A stretch of DNA of 64,000 bases, taken from positions 15,552,193 through 15,616,192 of the forward strand of contig NC_051088.1 of the NCBI RefSeq assembly GCF_901709675.1, written 5' to 3'. Positions within the stretch are counted from its first letter, which is position 1, and each line of letters opens with the position of its first letter. Source of the DNA: Syngnathus acus (taxonomy: Eukaryota > Chordata > Actinopteri > Syngnathiformes > Syngnathidae). The notes under the pieces are model-generated. The model had not been told where the DNA came from. It did not search any database and worked only from the letters and a program-made list of their open reading frames with translations. The position numbers were made by a program, and so were the translations under genes. This document shows positions 37,201 to 48,322 of the stretch, piece by piece.

Positions 37201-38401
37201 GCATGTTGACTCTGTGCCTGAGCGGAAGTGCCTGCTTAGTGTCTTTGCTGCTGTCCAGATACCAATGTAACAGTTCAACAAAATAACAGCAAAACTAAAT
37301 GAAAGAAAACAGATAATCTCTCACAACAGGCAAATGTGCCAAGGCACAGTTGTTGGGAATCACTGCATTATGTTTGATCACATGCATCATTTTTGCTCAA
37401 TAATGGGATTAGGATGTCTGTTCTGCAGGTGACGCAATGCTCGTGATGAGTTTGGCACTGCTGGGCAAATTCAGCATCCTAGCCACAATCTACATCTTGT
37501 CTCTGTACAGCATTGAGCTGTTTCCCACAGTGGTCAGGTGACACTGAGCGACTGACTGATGGCAAATTCATCATCCTCTGAAGCTTAATTGTCTTGTGTG
37601 TTCTACTCGCAGGCAGCGTTGCATGGCGGTGGTTGATTTGTGTTACCGCCTCGGCTGTCTGTTTAGCACTCTGTTCCCACCCAACCCCGAAGGAGCCATC
37701 CCACTGGTCGCCATGCTCATCTACAGCAGCGGGCCTATCATAGGCTGCGGATTGTGTCGACTGCTTCCCGAGACTAGCGGCACCCTGCTCCCTGACTCTC
37801 TGGACGACTGTCTCAGGCCAACTCAACACTCCCACGAATCAAGGTGAGCACACAAGTGCCAATTGGAGCCGTGACAAGCATAAGGTCATCGACACCGCTG
37901 GCAAAAGAGTCACAGCAGAGCAGAGCTGGCCCCAGGCACAAGCCAACTAGGCACACGACCGCTAGGGGGCATCGCAAGCGCAATTAACAGCCAATTATTA
38001 GGCACTATGTCATACATTCAGTGCTCCTTGACCCCACGTTTGCCTTCACTCGAGCTTCTTTCCTGTCATACAGAATTCACACGTTAAGATCATCTTGTCC
38101 GTTTCTTATCAGGGGAAAAGTTACTGCTTTTGGGAAGAAGTTAGAGCCGTTGGAAAAGTAAGTATAGAGATGGTTGACGGTTTTTGTAAATTAGATCTAT
38201 ATGCCGCACGACAGCGGGGACGCGCTTTGAACGATGCAATAATCGATTTTAAAAATATATTTAAAAAATAATCAATATTTGATTGAGTGGGACTGAAAAA
38301 AAATCTAAAGCATTTAAAGAGTTGTAGTAAAATCAAGTCTCATCTCCTGTCTTTTCAGGAAGCTGCAAACCCAGATGGCTGTCGTTGGCGCAACAGAGTG
38401 A
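34282..38401 (+). CDS. SLC22-family transporter, atypical (SLC22A17/23/31-like)
   Basis: Major-facilitator membrane protein of the organic ion transporter family; the substrate is unknown. Eleven exons: 34282-34503, 35157-35254, 35704-35858, 36195-36363, 36477-36579, 36644-36765, 37055-37266, 37429-37537, 37613-37843, 38113-38157, 38359-38401 join in one frame to 502 residues. MFS signatures: GGALSDRYGKRP after TM2 (about 103-114), PESPRWLVLMGR in the central loop (about 217-228) and SLYSIELFPTVVR near TM11. TM1 comes immediately after the start, and the first extracellular loop is short, with NGT and NQS glycosylation sequons. The usual SLC22 N-terminal helix and cysteine-rich loop are missing. 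That reduced architecture is why I place it near SLC22A17/23/31; SLC22A31 is the best guess. A five-codon uORF (34245-34262) with a strong ATG context precedes the start. Tail-to-tail with sh3yl1. Confidence 0.78.
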
Positions 38402-39068
38402 AGGCAAACGCACAACATCTCTCAGGCAGCGTGAAACAGCTGTGTTTCCTTTTTCATGAGCCACTTTTATCTGTACTGCGCTAATTTGTCTTGCAACATT
38501 ATTTTATTTGGTTATAAACCAACACACATGGCTGGTGAATAGTCGTATTTGTCACAGCGTTAAAGGGATACAAATCATCATTCAATATTTCAAGTGGAAC
38601 AGACGGTTTGCTCCACTGCTGTGAAACTTGCACAAGCACACTTTCACCTTTCTTATACTGAGCAAGTAAGCTCTTAACATGAATCACTTAGAAAGCTTCT
38701 TCAATACAAAATTGATTTTATTTTAAAGATGCTAAGAAAAAATTTAAAAGCAGCTGAAGCGAAATAATGTGGGATTAACGAATAGATGGTTGACCAGTGA
38801 AGAAGTTATGTACAAGTATGCCAAACGGTTTGAGCATTAGTTCCAAATCCATGTATCAGCACGCTTAGTCTTTACACAAAAGACAATGTTGTAATCAATA
38901 CTAGTAAGAGAGTCATTCTACTAGTGGGATGAACTGTGAGAAAAATGAGTGTAACAGTACAGCTGAATGTTAAGAACATATACGTAAATGTTCAAACAGC
39001 TTGCTGTAGTTCCTGAGCCAACGTGCAGCTCCTTTCCTCCTGTAACCCTGGTAACCAAGTGGCAGCGG
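38402..39068. other. Convergent 3' UTR region of SLC22 gene and sh3yl1
   Basis: The two stops are 667 bp apart. A minus-strand AATAAA at 38717-38722 suits sh3yl1. I see no strong plus-strand signal for the transporter. Confidence 0.55.
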
Positions 39069-42000
39069 TCAATAAGTCACATAGTTTGCAGGAAAGATGC
39101 CCTTTCGACCACCCAATTGCCCCTCCCACCAGTCGTACTGGTTCTCGGTCTTGGTGATGATGGTGATGCGGTCGCCGGGATTGAAGCTCAGGTCACCGGG
39201 CTGTTGGCCAGCATATGCGTGGACTGCAGTGACCACCAGGGGTTCACTGGCTCCTTGTGGATAGAATGTTTGTATTATTATTATCATCATAATAAATGTC
39301 AGGATACTTCCAGGTCGACTGAAACAATGACAAAAATGTATCGTTTGGGCAGCCAAATAAAAGTTTAGGGGTTTGTTTTTTACCCTTGAAACCTAAATCA
39401 TGTGAATGACGCAAACGGTTGTACAGAGACTTCTTTAGTTAATAGCCTTTCACTCTTTTTCTTCATTCTCTGGCTGTCAAAGAGACAGATGAGTTTGTTT
39501 ATTAGTAGTGCAATCAGAGAAAGCCTTTTGCTGCCTGGAAAACCATGTTGAAAAGTTGCACTTATTAACATTTATGTTTGATGTTTCGATGATTTGTTAC
39601 ATGCATCACAATTCTATGTGTCTTACCCAAGTTTGGAGCTTTTCTGGAGGGAATCTCACCTGAAACAGAAAGCCCACAGTTATTCATTACAAGCTAAATC
39701 CACTAGGGGGTGCAGCAGCCTGAGGAAGCACTTGAAGACCAACTTACTTGAAGTGTCAGATTTATAGATGGAGATACTTGGGTAGATTGACCTTTGTCCT
39801 ACTGCACCTGCACACATACAGTTGCCATGGTTACAGTGATGACTAACTGGAGACCTTCAGACCTGCTTCTGCATGGAAGACATTTATTAGATGGACATGC
39901 ATTTGAGTACTCGTGCAGGACTTGAAATGCAGTCATTTTACCAGGAACATTAGGAGGCTGGGAGGTGTTGACTACTCGTGAAGGAGTAGGAGCTGGAGGT
40001 CTGGCTGGAGGAGGACGTGATGACTGCAAAGAGACGGTCGAGGAAACACTGTTAATGCTCAACAGAAAAAGGCTGTAGCCTTTGACGAGCCCAGCTCCAC
40101 ATTTGGAATTAAGAGACCTTCTTAAGTACAAACAAGTTTGCCTTGCCGTCATTATTGACATGACAATCAATACTTTTGACTTCACCCTCATACCAGTCAC
40201 ACCACTGTGACTGGTATAAAACAAATTTACCTTCCTGGTCAATTTCTTGCTACTCTGGTCTGTAACACTGGCCTCCGCGTAGGCATTCAGCATACTGTAA
40301 AGATGGTCACACTGCTGTGGTGGGTCCACAGCTCCATTCAAAATGGCAGATGCTCGTATTTCCCGAGAGTAGAACCTGCAAGCTCAAACCAACAGCTGTA
40401 TTGGAATTCAGAATGAAAACAAACAAACAAAAAGGTCCTGGCTGTCAAGCTGCCCCACTTGCGGTTGGTCTCTTTGCGTTCAATCAGGTACGAGCCCTCC
40501 AGAGACAAGCCGGCAAATAACCCTCTGGACTTGCAGTAGGTGTAGACGGCGGCCGTATTGCGAAGAGTAACATCGGCCTCCATGTTCCTGAAGGGATGAG
40601 AATTGTCAAATTCTTCCTTTAAAGGGTCCACAGTCCCAAAAAGCACGGGAACATGCATTTTTTATTGTTTGGGAGCACCTGATGCTCATTAGAAGACAAG
40701 GGCCTGCTGCCCACAGGAGACCATCTGATGTCATTTGCATGAAACCGAGCAACTGACCAAGCTTCTCCATTCCAATACAACCAACCTGCCCATTGGACCC
40801 ACAGCGACCGTAAAGTTCCCCCCCAGGGTCAAGTTCCCCCCCCTTGTAAATGCGTCAATGGCCCGCCGATGGTTTAGGACGATCACCAGGTCTGAAACCT
40901 AAAAAAGATGGAGGCGGTGAATGGTTTGTCAAAGCGGCCATTGAACAAGCGTCAAAACCACTCCTCGCTGGCGCAAGACATTTTTAAAATGCCATTGAAA
41001 CGACTCACCTCCACACCAATTTCAAAGCCGCCGCCCAGGCCGGCGATGCCAATGGCAGAAGGGGCCGACCAGCCTGTGCACACAAACACAAAGGTGTCAT
41101 ATTAGAAGAATGACATTTTTAAATTCACTCAGACATGTTTGTTTCTGTAAAGATGACAATTGTTTTCCTTTTGAAATTTGTTCTGTGACCATTGCAACTT
41201 AAATCAATTTTCAATTTCTGTCGCAACGAGGTCTGCACATAGCATTATGCTTGTAATACACTTATGAGGAGGATCTTGGAAGAGATTCCTATAACCCAAA
41301 AGTTTGAGGAAAAAGCCAGGAAAAAGTATGCAAGGGTACTCTTATTATCAAATGTTTTTCACAACATGGTGTTTTTATATTATTCCCATTAACCAATCAT
41401 AGGAGAAAAAAAAAAAAGCATTTATAAAGATACTTCACAAAATTAGCCCCTTCCTGATATTAACATCGAATTAATTATTTGGACAAAATGAGTCATTTGA
41501 CAGTCAGGCGGGTGAAAAATAAGAAAAGCCTCGCATTGAACAACCCGGCCCCTTAACTCACGTCTGTCACCCAGCCTGGCGATGACAATGCCGCTGCCTC
41601 CTCTTGCCGTGATCACGAATCCCGCCTTCACCACGGAGATGATGGCGAGCCCCTCAGCAGATGCAATCACATTTGCTGCACGCACGACAAGAAGGCAAAC
41701 AGCATAAGCACATTTTGTTTTGCACAAATAGCCCCCCCCCCCCCGACTTGAACCTTGAACCACATTAAATAATGTAATTTTTCAACAAAAGGATGGAAAT
41801 TAAAACCTGTTTATTCCCACTTTAATTCATTGAATAAGCAACAAAATAGCCATAGCCTACCATATGGACAGTCAATCACAGGACACATACAACCCCTCAC
41901 ACTCACACCAAGACAATTTAGTCTTCAATTAACCTATTTTTTTGGGGAGTGGAGGGGGGGGGGGGGGATGTGTGGAAGCCCAAGTACCCAAAGAAAACCC

Positions 42001-43337
42001 ACACAAGTATGGAGAACGTCAACTTCACACAAGAATTTAAGAGCCCAGACTAAAAACCACACCCTCTAAATCGTGGGGTGGATGTGCCGCACCTCCACTG
42101 CACCTTCATAATGATACACAATAAGTCTAAGAGAACTGAATGAGTGTTGGGAAAGCCCTACCTGGGATGAGTTTGTCCAGCCCATTGCCGGAGGAGATTT
42201 CGGTGAATCCTCTGAGGATCTTGGAGACTTTCTTGACCTCAGACGCCAAGTCAGATGGAAGTAGGCTGTTCACTGCACACAGTGGCATAGCTGTTATGAC
42301 TTACAAATAAAGGTGCCATGTTGGCTTTTACTAAAGTCATTCACACTGAAGTCAAGAGAAAACTTTGGGAGGAAAAGACAATTACAGTCACTGACATTTC
42401 AGCTGCACTTGTATGACTTTTCAGATTGAGAAGACCTTGAAAAGACCAGAGGAATGTGCTGATTCTGTGGCGGCAGGTGGAACGTTGGCCGACTGGCCAG
42501 GCAGGGCGGACAGTTTTGTCACAATTCTAACAAGAGCGCGTCAATGCAAGTGTACTTCCAGTCCCACGGGACAATTTCTGTCCGTGCATCAGTTCTAGTG
42601 TTTCCATCCACGTCTGGATCAAGCATTGGAGGTCACTGTGTTGTGTGACTATTTAAAGTCATGTAAACAAAGTTCATTCTAGAGCAGGGGTGTCAAACAA
42701 AAGTTTGTCATGGACCACAAAATGCTTTTAGTTTCATTCGGAAGGCAAACTGTTACAATTACAAAACTTGTAATCGCCCCCATTATATTCTTTATGTTCC
42801 TGAGGCCAGAAAACTATTGCACGTTTATAATAATAGAAGACAGCACCACCGTGTGGCCGATGTGCTTCTCGGTTCCGGAGTGATCAAAGGACTAAATAAC
42901 CAAACCAAAGCGTCCCTCATTTAAAAAACTATGATAGTAAAGCTCGAGTAACAGGTTACTTAAATGAGTAACCGGTTAATTAATGCCCAATTACTACACT
43001 GACAACTGACATTCACATATAACATCACTCTTAGAAGGAAGCTTAGTGCACACAAAATAGAAAGGAAGTGAAAAAGTTCGAATGGCCAACGTACTTCTTT
43101 GATTCCACCTTACCAAACGCGAGCACTTTCAGATTGTTTTTTTGTCCTCCATGAAAGCAAACTAATTATCGTACACTCCCTAGTAGTCAGGCATTGATGT
43201 TGAGCAATTTATAAAATGATCCTCGGCAGCACTATGTCTACACTTGCCAAGTGGTTACTGTCGAACGCACATAAAAATACTTGACGTACTCACGAAAATC
43301 TATCTGTTCCGCGAGAGGAATTTCTGAAAAACTTACT
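39069..43337 (-). CDS. sh3yl1: SH3 and SYLF domain-containing protein 1
   Basis: Phosphoinositide-binding adaptor involved in membrane ruffling and NADPH oxidase signalling. Minus strand, coding pieces: 43337 (single A), 42162-42272, 41562-41675, 41009-41073, 40786-40898, 40459-40587, 40231-40375, 39942-40023, 39748-39807, 39627-39659, 39069-39253. The sum is 1038 nt, 345 residues (human 342). The N-terminal SYLF domain is clear: SEVKKVSKILRGFTEI, ARGGSGIVIARLGD, APSAIGIAGLGGGFEIGVE, GGNLTLGGN, TYCKSRGLFAGLSLEGS. A proline-rich linker follows (RPPPARPPAPTPSR), then a C-terminal SH3 (residues about 286-345) with QPGDLSFNPGDRI, DWWEG and GIFPANYV. The initiator ATG appears only after splicing: exon 1 ends in A before a consensus donor and exon 2 begins TG AAC. 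Polyadenylation motif on the minus strand at 38717-38722. Confidence 0.94.
41850..42010 (-). repeat. Fish dispersed repeat fragment
   Basis: Contains caatttagtcttcaattaacct and ccaaagaaaacccacacaag, the degenerate antisense of a common fish repeat. A related copy is at 50750-50945 (gacaatttagtcttcagtga, cacagaaaacccagccaag). It lies in sh3yl1 intron sequence and includes a poly-G run near 41957-41969. Confidence 0.55.
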
Positions 43338-43654
43338 TTTCAAAAGCAGCGTCTCCTCAGATTGTTCACCTGTGACAAACGTCCCTTCACTTCCGCTTCA
43401 CCTGTCGCGTCGTCTCGCCAGCCAATGACGAGTGAGCTTGAGTGTTGACGTACCAGGTGGCCACATAAAGAGGAGTTGCTGGCGCATCCGGGTCATTCCA
43501 GAATTGGAATTTCGGCAGCTCATTTTTGAAAAACAGGCCGTTTGTTCAATCACTTTTCGTTATGTTTTCAAACATATCTAATTTCATTCGTCCTCCCCAA
43601 TCAATCGTACACTCGAGTGATATTTTTATTTGTCTTATGTATTTTGCTGTGTTA

Positions 43655-43860
43655 AGTCAAAGTCAAAGTCAGCTTTATTGTCAATCCCTCCATATGTCAA
43701 GACACACAAAGAAACCGAAATTCCGTTTCCTCCATCCCACGGTGACGAGACATACAAGTAGGCGACACAAAACAAAAACAAGAAGGCACAAACCATAAAT
43801 AACAAATAATAAATAAAATAAAACGAGCGATGAATAAATAACAACATAATAACATGAATA
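43655..43860 (+). repeat. Fish SINE/3'-end type repeat
   Basis: Begins aagtcaaagtcagctttatt and continues through ccatatgtcaagacacacaa and cccacggtgacgagacata, then a simple A-rich tail (aataaataaaataaaa). This string is widespread in fish genomes. The A-rich tail suggests retroposition. Confidence 0.65.
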
Positions 43861-43879
43861 ATAAGCTCATTATTTTATT

Positions 43880-44180
43880 TTGCATGTCTGGGCGGCACGG
43901 TGCTGGTTGGCGAGTCCGCCCCACAATGCAGAGGCAGTGGGTTCGATTCCGGTTCTAGCCCTCACAGATCTCTCTCTGTGCCTGTATGAGTATCTTTGGG
44001 AACTCTGGTTTCCAGCCACATTCCAAACACATGCATGGTAGGCCAATTGACCACTCCAGATTGTTCGTGTGAGTGCGAATGGTTGGTCAGCTATGTTGTG
44101 CACTGCGACTGGCTGGCGACCAGTTCAGGGTGTCCCCTGCCTACTGCCCGAAGTCAACTTGGGTCCCGAGAGAAGCTTTA
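43880..44180 (+). repeat. Dispersed repeat with tRNA-like B box
   Basis: Starts ctgggcggcacggtgctggt and includes gggttcgattcc (B-box-like), ttccaaacacatgcatggta, ccaattgaccactccagatt and gaccagttcagggtgtcccc. This is the sense copy of the repeat whose degenerate antisense fragments occur at 41850 and 50750. No coding capacity. Confidence 0.65.
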
Positions 44181-47100
44181 GAATTGTCCATTGGTTTGAA
44201 TGGTTGTTAGTAGCGAAACGAACGAAAAACGAACGCTATCGAAAATACCAAAAAATTTATGGGTATGAACTCTCTCAAAGCAGTACTAGTCAGCGGAAGG
44301 CAACATGAGACTGTGAGTTAACTCGGAAGTGACCTGCCTACTATTAATGACCAAAGGTTGACAAAATTATGAGTTACCAGTTCTTAAGGGCAGTTTTATA
44401 ACATTAGTAAAATCAAGTTGTTCACAGAACTCTCATCCAGTCGTGAAAAAAAACATTAGGCTATGGGTGATACATCGTCATATTGCTAGTGCGGCCGAGT
44501 CTTTCTACTAAGTGTGCTGAATTGCTTACACGTGAGGAAAAAGAGCCTGTTTTACATCAATCCTTAAAATGCCTATAAAGGACATGAAAGAAATGCTCAA
44601 ATGGCTTGCCATGCTTTATGTCCATACAGTTAAGCTTGTTTTGAATCCTCTTGAAATGACAGTTCCAAACTGCAGAGGCCTGGGGACATGACACAAAGCC
44701 ATAACTTATCGTTTTGTTAAATGTCAAGCTACTTGGCAGATGCTAGTCAGATTTGTCTTTGAAAGCGTTGGTCACGCTGATAACATTTGAGAAAGAGCAG
44801 AACATTCTCAATTGTCTTGAAATGGAACCAGTCTGGAAAACATGCCTCAGGAGCAAACCAGTCACATCTGTCCGGATGGACACATGGCATGTGTCAGGCA
44901 GCATGACAAACAAATTACCCTAAGCACACTCTCCTCTTCAGTGGTTAACAGTTGTTTTTCTTTAATCCTACTACCACAGAAAAGAAAATGTGCTACTCTC
45001 TACCGTCGTCATGATCAACATTCAAATCCATCGAAGAAGTCAGTACGAAAAATAGAGTTTGTCGTACCCAAAATCCAAACACAGTCCCGAGAAAGATACG
45101 TTTTTACAACAAAGTAATGTATTGTAATTAAATGTAAAATACGACCGACCCGTATGCAGTAATTATTTTAGTATGTTGACTGCCACTCTTCTGTTCCCTT
45201 CTATTCGGACAATGATAACAATCAAATACTCAAGTCCCAAATGAGTCAGAATGATCAAGTCCCTCTATCGTTTCATCTCCCCATGTCATTAGTATTTCTT
45301 TCAAGTCAAGTTTCTTACTTTAGTAGACCTAAAAGAAACAAGCCATTTTAATTCCTTTTAACCTTTTTACAACCCATGAGTTCTACATCCTTAATTCTGT
45401 TTCCTCTCTTGCATTGAGTATCAACGTAGTCAATTATGTAAATCCTCAGGTTAGTGTAGTCCTCTGTTGACTTGCTCTTCTCCGAGAGATTCCAACTCAG
45501 ATTTGCTGAAATTACAGCTACATTTCTGGTGCGCCTTCTCAGAAAATACTCAATAGCTTCAAGAATTAATTTTTAATTGATTAAAAAGTGTGAATGATCC
45601 AGCATTGACATTTGCTCCCAAATGAGCAAAAATCTGTCAGGAGCAGTTGTTGGGTTTGCAGCTTCAATATCCATTTTTCTTTGAGACACAACACGACACA
45701 ATGGTGGTGTTTTGTATTGCTTTTCTTTAATGTTCTTGTACACACTCACTCGCGCTTTTTGGCGCGCTCCCTTATATACCACATCTACTTCTCATTGTCG
45801 GAAACAAGGTTAAAACCAACGTAAAATGTCCACGGTGCATACATGAGAAAACGTCACGTCACTGCAGTAAACACAAAATACGGCATAAAACACAGAACAA
45901 ATAACACAATGACATACAGATGAACACTCCATCATAAAAATATAACGACAGTAGAGTTAAAAGTGATAAATACCAGTGGTAACAACAATAATCATGAAAC
46001 AAACTCCCAACCCCCAAATTGTACTTTGGAATAACATAGAAGAGTAACACTGAAATAGAATGTAAATATCGTAATAATTTGTGTGCACGTATGTATATAA
46101 TTTAATAGTTCTTCTGTCTGTTCATATGTGCTACTCCACCATTTGTGTTCAAATATGCATTACATTGATTTACTTTGAAATTGGACAGAACGAGAACAGT
46201 TGCTGTCAACTTTTTCCATGCTTTCACATTTATTTGTTTGAGGATTGCGACTTTGAACATATCATCCCAACTGGACATTCACGATGGGAGGAGCTTCTGT
46301 GTGTTGATCCAAGACGTTCACCAAAAGAACACAGAGCTTTAGCCAAAGTCAACACGAGTGCAGCAATGTGGTTCTGCCTGTCGCAGTTGTAGCTAACTGA
46401 CAGAATGTTGTCACCCTCGATGCCCGAACCGACTTCATCGCACACGGTGTATGTGGACAATGTACACTGGATAAGGGCAAAGAGCTTGTCACACTATTTA
46501 AGAAGAGGAACATGGAGGGCACGCCTGTGCTCTAAAATATGATTGTAAAGTTATAGGAAGATGTGAGTTTTAAAAATAAAAAAAGCATTCCAGCCACAGG
46601 AAGACGGCGCACAGAAAGCGATTCTGTTTTTTAAGCAACATTTTTGGAGAAAGTCCATGCTCTATTACACAACGTAGAATAAAAAATTATAAATCATCAC
46701 GACACTTGAAAGAAAATTCACTGAGCCAAATCTCACACAGTTCGTTGTGAAATACTTAATCATTATTTTATCATCTTCTCGGCACATTTCTTGAAAGATC
46801 AAGCATAACATCCAAATAATCACAAATGACAGAACAGCAGGAATCAATTCACAGTGTTGAATCTGAGAACATTTTTAGTCTGGGTCGTAATGATTTCCAT
46901 TTACTGTGTTGCAGGTCACATCACTCAGTTGCAGAACACACCAGAAGTAATGGTATTTTGACGCTTGCTTTATTTGGAGGGAATTGAGGAAAGCCCGTCT
47001 GAATAAATGACTGAGACGTTTTTGTGCTGTTCTTTTCCTTTTGATGTTAATAACCCTTTTAAAGGCAGCTAAGGATATAAATTATGAAACACGTAAGCAG

Positions 47101-47889
47101 GATCATTTTAATTATCACAATGCCTTTCTGGAGTAAAATTATGGATGTTACGTTTAGACATAAAAAAAAAAAAAAAGAATGCGCAAACGGCACCATAGTA
47201 TTAACACGGTGGACATTTTTGGTTAACGCTAGCACATAGTGGAGTTTCACTTAGCACATAATTGTTTAAAATTACTTATACAATGTGCAGAGAAAGTAAA
47301 AAAATATATAATAATAATATATATTGTATATAAAACTTTCAAAACAGTACAAGTATAAAGTGTAAATATTTATTCATTCATTCATTCATGTTCAAAACGA
47401 TCATGAAATCACAATATGGATAAATCGAGCGACAAATGTTTTTCATGAAGTCAAGATGTTCACCCTGCAGTTTAGCTGTTTAAGGAAAATGATGTTTTCT
47501 GCTTTGTATTGGGCCCCAATCCATGTGTCTGTTACGCCTGCAAGCAAGGAAGAAAACGGCACCGCCTGACCATCTGCTGTTTTGGTACAAGTTAGTGTTG
47601 AGGCACTTTCTGTGATCTTTACCCACCCAATCACAAATCAACAAGAGCTATTTTGCAATAATATAGTACAACCACAACTATTCATAACTTACAAATTATT
47701 TTTGTTGAAGCAAATAGAATGTAACATCCTGCTGTGGTCAGACATGTGACTGAAACGGCTTGCTTGTGAGTTTCGGTTTATGAATATTGTCATGAATAAA
47801 TACGTGACATTTTTATGAAAATGTTGCAACCCCGACAATGGATGGTAAGAGAACAGGATAGAACTGGAACACGATATGGTTGTGTAAAT

Positions 47890-47955
47890 TAGTGTTTCCC
47901 AACCTTTATTAAGCCAAGGCACTCAGTTTACATTCGAAAAATCTAACGGCATGCA
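47890..47955. repeat. Dispersed element end, copy 2
   Basis: agtgtttcccaacctttatt...aagccaaggcactc matches the copy at 2478-2545 in the same orientation. Copy 2 lies about 430 bp past the alkal2 stop and supplies the only nearby minus-strand AATAAA (47905-47910), so it may provide that gene's polyadenylation signal. Confidence 0.5.
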
Positions 47956-48322
47956 ACCAAACAAAAAGATGGCAAAATGAATACTAAAATACAATGAAAA
48001 CCCCTCCATCGGCCTCCGAGTTCACAGTCGTGCTATTATTTTGGGGGGGGAACCGTCATAGCGCAATTTTGTTGTTGATTTTTGGCTGGAATTTCACTTT
48101 CTGCCTCTTGTTGGCAGCACAGTATTGTGCCCAACACTGAACTGGAAAGAAGAAGAGAATAGTATGGGACTGTCCAATTTAGATGACAGAAAATATTTGG
48201 AGGATAGGATTGTTCAAAAGCTACAAATGCTTGAGAAAGGTGCCTGGATGCAAACTCTGAGTTGCCTTTAGTTAGCGAGGTTAGGAAGCACCTCTGTAGA
48301 TGAATATGTACCATTCCAGTGT

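Larger units (their letters stand above)
43338..48322. other. Intergenic 5 kb between sh3yl1 and alkal2
   Basis: Starts with the sh3yl1 5' UTR and promoter, followed by repeats (43655-44180). From 44200 to 47880 it is AT-rich with only short frames, none with recognisable protein features. It ends in the alkal2 3' UTR. The frames near 44842-45117 and 46081-46392 have irregular composition and no splice-supported extension. Confidence 0.5.

Noticed and set aside
39450-39500. Possible extra micro-exon of sh3yl1
   Set aside because: No acceptor/donor choice keeps the frame, whereas splicing 39627 directly to 39253 does.
43880-44180. Candidate tRNA gene (B-box-like gggttcgattcc)
   Set aside because: No cloverleaf or A box at the right spacing; the sequence matches a dispersed repeat.
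44842-46392. Frames of 91 and 103 codons in the sh3yl1-alkal2 interval
   Set aside because: No recognisable motifs, irregular composition and no supporting splice structure.
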